Notes under the pieces: model-generated
Seen by the model: only the letters and a program-made list of their open reading frames with translations
Told to the model about the DNA's origin: nothing
The model's database searches: none
Source: Komagataeibacter xylinus NBRC 15237
GTDB lineage: Bacteria > Pseudomonadota > Alphaproteobacteria > Acetobacterales > Acetobacteraceae
Direction of reading: 5' to 3'
NCBI RefSeq assembly: GCF_001571345.1
Contig: NZ_BCTP01000031.1
Coordinates: forward strand, 1 to 36,416
Length of the DNA: 36,416 nucleotides
Program-made: the position numbers and the translations under genes
Part shown: positions 30,858 through 36,416 of the stretch, one piece after another
Layout: each line of letters starts with the position of its first letter
How positions within the stretch are numbered: position 1 is the stretch's first letter

Positions 30858-33800
30858 TCAGGCTGCCACCTCTTTTTCCTTCTCCCTGTCCTCGGTGTCG
30901 TCATGCGCCGGGTCTTCATCGGTCGCGGTCGCCGCCAGATCGTCTTCCAGCGCTTTCAGCTCAGCGCGCTTTTCATCAAGCATCGCCTGTTCCGCGAACG
31001 GCAGGCCCAGACGGGCGCGGTAGGATGGCAGGCGATGCTGCGCTTCCTCCCGCATCCGGATTGCGTCATGGAGCGCATCATCGATCCGAAGCAGCGCATG
31101 TTCGAGCCGCGAGGTCAGCCCAAGGCCCTTCGTGTCGTCCTCGACGGCGATTTCAATGCGGCCTGAGCGCGCTTCCACAAACAGCGTCACGTCGACCGCG
31201 CGCTTTTCGCCGCGCATACGACGGCCTTGCCCTGCTTCACACATGACGGCGAACCCACCGATGCGTCCGAGGTTCCAGATCCCTGCCTCACCGTTCTTCG
31301 CGGCCAGGCGGACCTGGGACAGGAGCCATGACCCGGCCTTCTCGCGCTCGCTGACGTCCCCCTTGTCCCGACGCAATACGAACGCATCCCCCTTCGTGGG
31401 CTGACGGCTGGCAATATCCGCCTCGATAAGCGGGATCTGGCGCTCCGCGCCCGCAATCTCACGCTCGGCCCGGTCGATGGCACGTTTTACGGCGAACTGG
31501 TCGTCATAATGGGCGGCCGCGAGTCTCTCGAGCCGCGCAAGATCGGCCTCCAGCCCGGCTTTGTGCATCAGCCGGGCATCGCCTGAGGCGAGCGCCTTGG
31601 CCATGGCGAACTGGTTTCCCCCTTCCCCGCCAATGTCCTCAATCCGGCGGATGGAACGATCACCTGACATCGCAAGGCCAATAAAGCGCTGCTTGCGTTC
31701 GAGGAGCTGCCAGTTGGTCGCGTCAACGGAACTCTGCTGGGCGTAGGCGTAGAGTTCGATTTCCGCGTGCTGGTTGCCCTGCCGCTCGATGCGACCCTCG
31801 CGCTGGATGATGTCGGAGACCAGCCACGGCACGTCGAGATGGTGCAGAGCCTTGAGGCGCTGCTGGGCGTTGACGCCGGTGCCCATGGTCGCCGTCGAGC
31901 CGATCAGGATCCGCTTGCGGCCGGCATTGAGATCACCGAACAGCTTCTGCTTCGCCGCACTCTTCCTGTAGTGCTGCATGAACGCGATTTCCGCGCGCGG
32001 CACGCCCAGGCGGATCAGTTCATCGCGGATCCACGTGTAGGCGGAAAAACCGCGTGTCTCCATCGCGCTCTCGGTGCCCAGATCCGAAAAGATCATCTGC
32101 ACCGCCCCCGGCAGGTCATACGGTCGACCGGTTTCAGGATCGCTGTAACGGCATTCCGATGTCTCCTGCCATATCCGGAACACGTTCCCGATCATCAGGT
32201 TCAGCTTCGATGTGTCGTCATTCGCGGCGAGAGGGGCGACGAAGCGCAGGTCGATCGCGGCATGACGGGCATCCGTGATGACGGACAGGAGGATGTCATC
32301 GCCCTTCTGGGGACGCCCCTGGCGTGCTTCGATGGCGTTGATGCGGGCCGCCAGCGTCTTCTGGTAGGCCCTGAAGTTATCGTTTGTCGGCGCGACAATA
32401 ATCTCGCGACGTCCGCCCCGGATTGCTGGCAGATTCACGTACTGGCGCAGGTCATCGTGCTGCACGACATCCGCGAAGTCGCGATACATCGCCATGAGGT
32501 CGGCGACGTTGACGAACTCGGTGAAGCGCGTGACCGGCTTGTAAAGCCCGCTTGGCTGCAGTTCCAGTTCGGTACGGGTTTCGCCGAAATTGGCTGCCCA
32601 GGCATCGAATTCGTGCAGGTAGCGCTTCTGCAGCGCCTCAAGATCCATATAGCGGCTGACCGTCCACATCTCGGCCAGCGTATTGGTGATCGGGGAGCCG
32701 GACGCCATGATCAGCGGGCGCTCCGGATTTTTTGCCGCCAGGTAGCGCGTCTTCACGAAGAGATCCCAGGCCCGCTGCGAGCCGTTCGGATCGACCCCCT
32801 TGAGGTCGGACTGGTTGGTTGCAAAACTCAGCTTCCGGAACTGCTGCGCTTCATCGACGAGGATCTGGTCGATGCCAATCTCTCCCAGATGCACGAGATC
32901 GTCCTTTCGAGCGGCAAGGCCTTCCAGCTTCGCCTGCATCTTCTCCTTCATGCTCTCGACCCGCTTGCGCGACAGGCGGTCGGCCGCGTCGACGCTTTCC
33001 AGCACGTCCTCGTAAGACGCGATCTGCGCCTCGATCATCTGGCGTTCGAAATCGCCCTCTACCGGGATGAACCTGAATGCGTCATGCGTGATGATGATCG
33101 CATCCCAGTTTCCGGTCGCGGCCCGGGCGAGGAACCGCTGGCGCTTTGCCTTCACGAAGTTCGTCTCGTCAGCGACAAGGATCCGTGCGGTCGGGTAGAG
33201 CATGAGGAATTCGCGGGCCATCTGGGCGAGGCAGTGACCAGGGACGGCAATCATCGCCTTGCTGATCAGGCCAAGCCGCTTCTGCTCCATGACGGCCGCA
33301 ACCATCGAGAAGGTCTTTCCGGAGCCGACCGCGTGCGCGATATACGTGCCGCCTGCGGCGATGATCCGCCAGATGACCCGTTTCTGGTGGGGGCGCAGGC
33401 TGATCGTGGTACTTGCACCGGGCAGGCGCAGATGGGAGCCATCAAACGCACGTGCCACGAGGTTGTTGTAGGTGTCGTTATACAGCCTGACCAGCCTCTC
33501 GGCCCGATCGCCATCCTGCCAGACCCATGTCTCGAACGCACGCCTGATCGCCGCCAGTTTTTCCTTTGCGGCTTCCGTCTCCTGTGTGTTCAGTTCGCGG
33601 TGCTCATTGCCATCGCCATCACGCCAGACATCCCATATTTTTGGCGATGCCTGCGTCAGGGCATCTTCCAGCAGTTCGCCGGCATGTCGCCGTTCCGTTC
33701 CCCAGACTGACGTTGCCTCGGCCTTGCCCATGAATGCCCGCTTCTCCACGGTCCAGCAGGCGACCGCGGGCGCGTGATAGATGGTCGTTTCGACCCCGAG

Positions 33801-35948
33801 CACCTCGGCGGTAAAGGCGATGATGTCGCTGACCGGCAACCACGGAGCGCCAAGGCGCGCGGTGATCTCAGACGGACGTAGATCGGCTGGCTGGACGGCT
33901 TCCAGCGCCGTGACGTTCCGGGCGTAGCGCCCATCGATCCGGGCCGCATCGCGTGCCTCTTCCAGCTTGGTCCGCACGGTGCCGGAGAGCATTTCATCAG
34001 CCGTGACCCAGACATCGCGACCATCCACGCTTCTTACCGGATCGAGATAGACCGCATCCCCCAGTGCGGCTGCGACCTCAGCTTCGGACTGCCCCATGAG
34101 TTCCGCGATCCGCGGCATTTCCACGCCGCCTGTTTCATGCAGGCAGACGGCCAGGGCGTCATGGGCGGAATGGATCTCGGGTTCGACAGGCGCATGAATG
34201 ACGCGCTCCGAGAAAATCGGTCCCATCCGGCCTTTCTGTGTCGCCTCGTCGTATTCCTCGATGGACGAGACCAGCCAGACATCGGGATCATCATAAAATG
34301 GCGTCAGGTTCGGTCGCCGCTGGGTTTCGTTTTCAACCCCGGTTTCCGGATCGATCCTGACTGTCACATTCATCAGGTTGATCGGCCCGAACTGTCGGAC
34401 AAAGCTGAAATAGGCACGCTTCAGATCACCCTGCAGGCGTCCATAGGGCAGGTTCTCCATCTGCGCCCGCAGAACCGCGCGTGCCGCATCCCGGACGGGT
34501 ATCAGCGCGGTAATGATCCGGGCATGTTTCTGAAAGAGGCCGTCCTTCTGATCCCCTTTCCTGATGGCGACAGTGGTGACCTGTCCGTCGCAGATCTGTT
34601 GCAGGACGCCTTTCGTGACGAAGTAGGAGCCCTCTTTCAACTGGGCGCCATCGGCAGCCGTGCCGACCAGCACACCGGCTCCTATCGGCCGTACAATGCG
34701 CTGGTCCAGGGGTTCCGGAAAGCGCACGTCCTGCCCGATCCGGCTCAGGGCCTCGGGCAACTTCACATCGAGCCTGAATCCGTCAGGCGCGTTGCACGTG
34801 TAGTCGGGACCGAACTGGGTGGTGGTCCAGCCGTGATGGCCAAGCACCTGCTCCGGATGGTCGAGGAAGTAGCGATTGACGAGGAGCGGACCGTTACCCA
34901 GGTCGCTATCTGCAAGGGCGCCGGTTTCCAGCCAGGTCTCATCGTCGACCACGTCGCCAATCATGCGCTTGCGGAACACCAGCACGTCCACCACCACGTC
35001 CGTGCCGGCGTCATCGCGCATTGCCCCGGCCGGAAGCCGGACCGCCCCCACGAGGTCAGCCATGTCGGCGATGGTTCGACGCGCGGTGCTGTCCGTCTTG
35101 TCCAGCGTATGGCGGGACGTGACGAAAATTGCGATGCCGCCCGGGCGGAGTGCTTCGATGGATCGGGCAATGAAAAAATCATGCAGGCTCAGGCCAAGCC
35201 GTCCCAGACCTTCCGGGCCACGCACGGTGCGATTGGAAAAGGGTGGATTACCGATCGCAAGGTCATACCCGTCTGCGAGCTTCGCTGTCGTGAGATCCTC
35301 GCTGCGGATCCACTGGTTCGGATAGAGCCTGCGCGCAATCCTTGCCGTAATCGGATCATTCTCGATCCCGGTAAAGGCGATGCGTCCCTCGAGCCTTTCC
35401 GGTCGGGCCGCGATGAAAAGACCGGTCCCACAGCCGGGTTCAAGCACGGAACCGCCTCTGAAGCTCATCTGCAGCACTTTGTTCCAGAGTGCGTGCACGA
35501 TCAGTTCAGGGGTAAAGTGCGCATATTGTGTCGCGCGCTTCAGTCCTGCCCTTTCCACGTCTGTTGTGGAGGCATGGATCGCCTCGCCAATCTCTTCCCA
35601 GCCTGGGCGGGCGCTATCGCTTCCGGATGGAAACAGGTTGTTCGCCAGTTCTCCTGCTCCAAAGCCAATGAAGCGTGACAGGATGATCTGTTCGGGGGAC
35701 GAAGCGTTTCGGTCTGCTTCTTCAATCTCCTTGAGCAGCGCGATAGCCAGTGCATTGTCACGAGCCCGCTGTTTCCAGGTGTCAGCGAGGCCTCGGTCGG
35801 CCACCATATGAAAGTCGATCTTGGGAAGGGCCATCGCGGCCGGCAAGACAGGGGGCGAGCCATCTTCGCCTTCAAGTTCGCCCCAGAAAAGGTCGTTCTG
35901 GGTTTCTGCGAGAGCGGTTGTGCCGAAGAGGTTGAGCTGGAACGACAT
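30858..35948 (-). CDS. DNA methylase-helicase fusion (polyvalent establishment protein)
   Basis: A 1696-residue protein. The N-terminal N6-adenine methylase domain has the SAM motif VLEPGCGTGLF (168-178) and catalytic NPPF (234-237). A superfamily 2 (SNF2-like) helicase follows: HAVGSGKT near 873, DEAQQF near 1031, and the C-terminal lobe IGSTATMGTGVN and QREGRIERQGNQ near 1386. A coiled-coil and charged end closes the protein. Such giant fusions travel with conjugative plasmids and phages and, like P1 DarB, are thought to guard incoming DNA against restriction. GGAG lies 7 bases before ATG 35948. It is the first gene of the minus-strand series, preceded by repeat E1. Confidence 0.93.
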   Translation of the reverse strand: MSFQLNLFGTTALAETQNDLFWGELEGEDGSPPVLPAAMALPKIDFHMVADRGLADTWKQRARDNALAIALLKEIEEADRNASSPEQIILSRFIGFGAGELANNLFPSGSDSARPGWEEIGEAIHASTTDVERAGLKRATQYAHFTPELIVHALWNKVLQMSFRGGSVLEPGCGTGLFIAARPERLEGRIAFTGIENDPITARIARRLYPNQWIRSEDLTTAKLADGYDLAIGNPPFSNRTVRGPEGLGRLGLSLHDFFIARSIEALRPGGIAIFVTSRHTLDKTDSTARRTIADMADLVGAVRLPAGAMRDDAGTDVVVDVLVFRKRMIGDVVDDETWLETGALADSDLGNGPLLVNRYFLDHPEQVLGHHGWTTTQFGPDYTCNAPDGFRLDVKLPEALSRIGQDVRFPEPLDQRIVRPIGAGVLVGTAADGAQLKEGSYFVTKGVLQQICDGQVTTVAIRKGDQKDGLFQKHARIITALIPVRDAARAVLRAQMENLPYGRLQGDLKRAYFSFVRQFGPINLMNVTVRIDPETGVENETQRRPNLTPFYDDPDVWLVSSIEEYDEATQKGRMGPIFSERVIHAPVEPEIHSAHDALAVCLHETGGVEMPRIAELMGQSEAEVAAALGDAVYLDPVRSVDGRDVWVTADEMLSGTVRTKLEEARDAARIDGRYARNVTALEAVQPADLRPSEITARLGAPWLPVSDIIAFTAEVLGVETTIYHAPAVACWTVEKRAFMGKAEATSVWGTERRHAGELLEDALTQASPKIWDVWRDGDGNEHRELNTQETEAAKEKLAAIRRAFETWVWQDGDRAERLVRLYNDTYNNLVARAFDGSHLRLPGASTTISLRPHQKRVIWRIIAAGGTYIAHAVGSGKTFSMVAAVMEQKRLGLISKAMIAVPGHCLAQMAREFLMLYPTARILVADETNFVKAKRQRFLARAATGNWDAIIITHDAFRFIPVEGDFERQMIEAQIASYEDVLESVDAADRLSRKRVESMKEKMQAKLEGLAARKDDLVHLGEIGIDQILVDEAQQFRKLSFATNQSDLKGVDPNGSQRAWDLFVKTRYLAAKNPERPLIMASGSPITNTLAEMWTVSRYMDLEALQKRYLHEFDAWAANFGETRTELELQPSGLYKPVTRFTEFVNVADLMAMYRDFADVVQHDDLRQYVNLPAIRGGRREIIVAPTNDNFRAYQKTLAARINAIEARQGRPQKGDDILLSVITDARHAAIDLRFVAPLAANDDTSKLNLMIGNVFRIWQETSECRYSDPETGRPYDLPGAVQMIFSDLGTESAMETRGFSAYTWIRDELIRLGVPRAEIAFMQHYRKSAAKQKLFGDLNAGRKRILIGSTATMGTGVNAQQRLKALHHLDVPWLVSDIIQREGRIERQGNQHAEIELYAYAQQSSVDATNWQLLERKQRFIGLAMSGDRSIRRIEDIGGEGGNQFAMAKALASGDARLMHKAGLEADLARLERLAAAHYDDQFAVKRAIDRAEREIAGAERQIPLIEADIASRQPTKGDAFVLRRDKGDVSEREKAGSWLLSQVRLAAKNGEAGIWNLGRIGGFAVMCEAGQGRRMRGEKRAVDVTLFVEARSGRIEIAVEDDTKGLGLTSRLEHALLRIDDALHDAIRMREEAQHRLPSYRARLGLPFAEQAMLDEKRAELKALEDDLAATATDEDPAHDDTEDREKEKEVAA

Positions 35949-36110
35949 GGCCGTGCTCCGTACAAACGCCGGCGCCCGGTGCTGCTTCTGCAGGCCGGGA
36001 TGTTTCCGGGTCAGGTTTTCGGGATGTCAGGAACGGGCGTGCTAATCAGGTTGTGTCGCCTGATTACTCTTTCCTTCAGCTCTCATTGCAACCGGGTCGG
36101 GCGGTGCGGG

Positions 36111-36191
36111 GCAAGGGTGCCGCGTAGCGGCAGCACCGGACCCGCGCGCAGGCGACGCAGACGCCGAGCACGGGGAGGAGCCGCCCCTTGC
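36111..36191 (-). repeat. 81-nt structured repeat, copy E1
   Basis: Closing stem GCAAGGG/CCCTTGC (36111-36117, 36185-36191), first hairpin TGCCGC-gta-GCGGCA, second hairpin with GGCG/CGCC on a CCCG/CGGG base. It lies 163 bases upstream of the methylase-helicase start, with AT-rich DNA beyond it at 36210-36290. Same orientation as E2 and E3 relative to the following gene. Confidence 0.8.
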
Positions 36192-36204
36192 GGCGTGCTG
36201 GTCG

Positions 36205-36300
36205 ATCTGGTGCTTTTACATACTGGCTTATATTTCTATTATGGCTTTTTATTCTCGGTTTATTAGCTTTTGGATTCTCGAATCTAAATCATATCCCTAA
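36205..36300 (-). promoter_or_regulatory. AT-rich promoter-like DNA before the methylase-helicase gene
   Basis: The minus strand here is A-rich (AATAAAAAGCCATAATAG and TATAAGCC). It could hold -10 boxes for the long minus-strand series. As at 25615 and 22360, the AT-rich part is followed by the folded GC-rich leader and then the gene. Confidence 0.4.
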
Positions 36301-36336
36301 AGGGGTGTTTCTCGATTGGTGTAGTTGCAGAGATTG

Positions 36337-36355
36337 CGACGTTAATTCAACGTCG
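36337..36355. repeat. Palindrome CGACGTT-aattc-AACGTCG at the right end
   Basis: Perfect 7-base arms with a 5-base spacer, flanked by ATT/AAT. The arms equal the inner part of the inverted repeat at 6281-6316. A direct repeat AAGCTGCT(T/G)CTT follows at 36359-36370 and 36381-36392. The rest of the last 220 bases holds no gene that I can support. Confidence 0.45.
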
Positions 36356-36416
36356 AATAAGCTGCTTCTTCAAGGGGGGAAAGCTGCTGCTTACATACCG
36401 GAAGGTAATGCGTCTT

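Noticed and set aside
31767-33710. A 647-codon open frame on the plus strand, opposite the methylase-helicase gene
   Set aside because: It lies wholly antisense to a gene with clear helicase motifs. Its translation has no domain and typical out-of-frame composition; high GC keeps antisense frames open.
34137-35678. A 513-codon plus-strand frame opposite the methylase domain
   Set aside because: Same reason: antisense to the SAM and NPPF motifs, with no recognisable fold and no ribosome site.
25504-36191. CRISPR array or insertion sequences as the source of the repeats
   Set aside because: The copies are kilobases apart, have no spacers, no terminal target duplications and no transposase, and differ by compensated pairs rather than random changes. 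An inert MITE-type origin still cannot be fully excluded.

Overview
The window reads as accessory, plasmid-type DNA from an alphaproteobacterium. The likeliest source is an acetic acid bacterium (Acetobacteraceae, for example Komagataeibacter or Gluconacetobacter). This host call is an inference from the gene content: a MucR/Ros regulator, a NepR-like protein, a MobF relaxase, and the ArdC, DUF3085, DUF5983, ParB and methylase-helicase set typical of alphaproteobacterial conjugative plasmids. I found no rRNA, tRNA, CRISPR array, replication initiator or type IV secretion genes, so this is one segment of a larger replicon.

Left part (1-6.4 kb): a Fic enzyme cut by the window edge, a MucR-like regulator, a NepR-like small protein, and a MobF relaxase coupled to a small upstream gene. 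The non-coding DNA upstream of that pair carries inverted and direct repeats of the kind expected at an oriT. Next (6.4-8.3 kb) come two toxin-antitoxin loci: a Phd/VapB-VapC pair whose toxin lacks one catalytic aspartate, and an MntA-HepT pair. From 8.6 to 11.9 kb a plus-strand operon encodes three proteins arranged like RP4 TraK-TraL-TraM (DNA binding, ParA-like ATPase, membrane protein), a lytic transglycosylase and an exported protein.

Middle part (12-24 kb): two plasmid hypotheticals, metabolic cargo (cupin, TIGR02817-type oxidoreductase, divergent HxlR regulator), a NERD nuclease-like protein, a minus-strand operon of Toprim protein, unknown protein and UvrD-type helicase, then ssb. Right part (23-36 kb): a long minus-strand series that reads as an establishment and anti-restriction module. 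In order of transcription it holds a 1696-residue methylase-helicase, a large ParB, two small proteins, a PAPS-reductase-like protein, DUF5983, DUF3085, a small membrane protein, ArdC and four short overlapping genes.

The most unusual feature is the intergenic DNA. Many of the transcription units are preceded or followed by GC-rich sequence that folds into long multi-branched hairpins, often next to AT-rich promoter-like DNA. Three copies are one 81-nt family that shows compensatory base-pair changes. A fourth is a divergent relative. Two others end in U-tracts and look like free-standing small RNAs. The ssb leader carries a 26-bp near-perfect stem whose single mismatch becomes G-U only in the ssb-sense RNA. 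These are good candidates for undescribed plasmid-borne structured RNAs.
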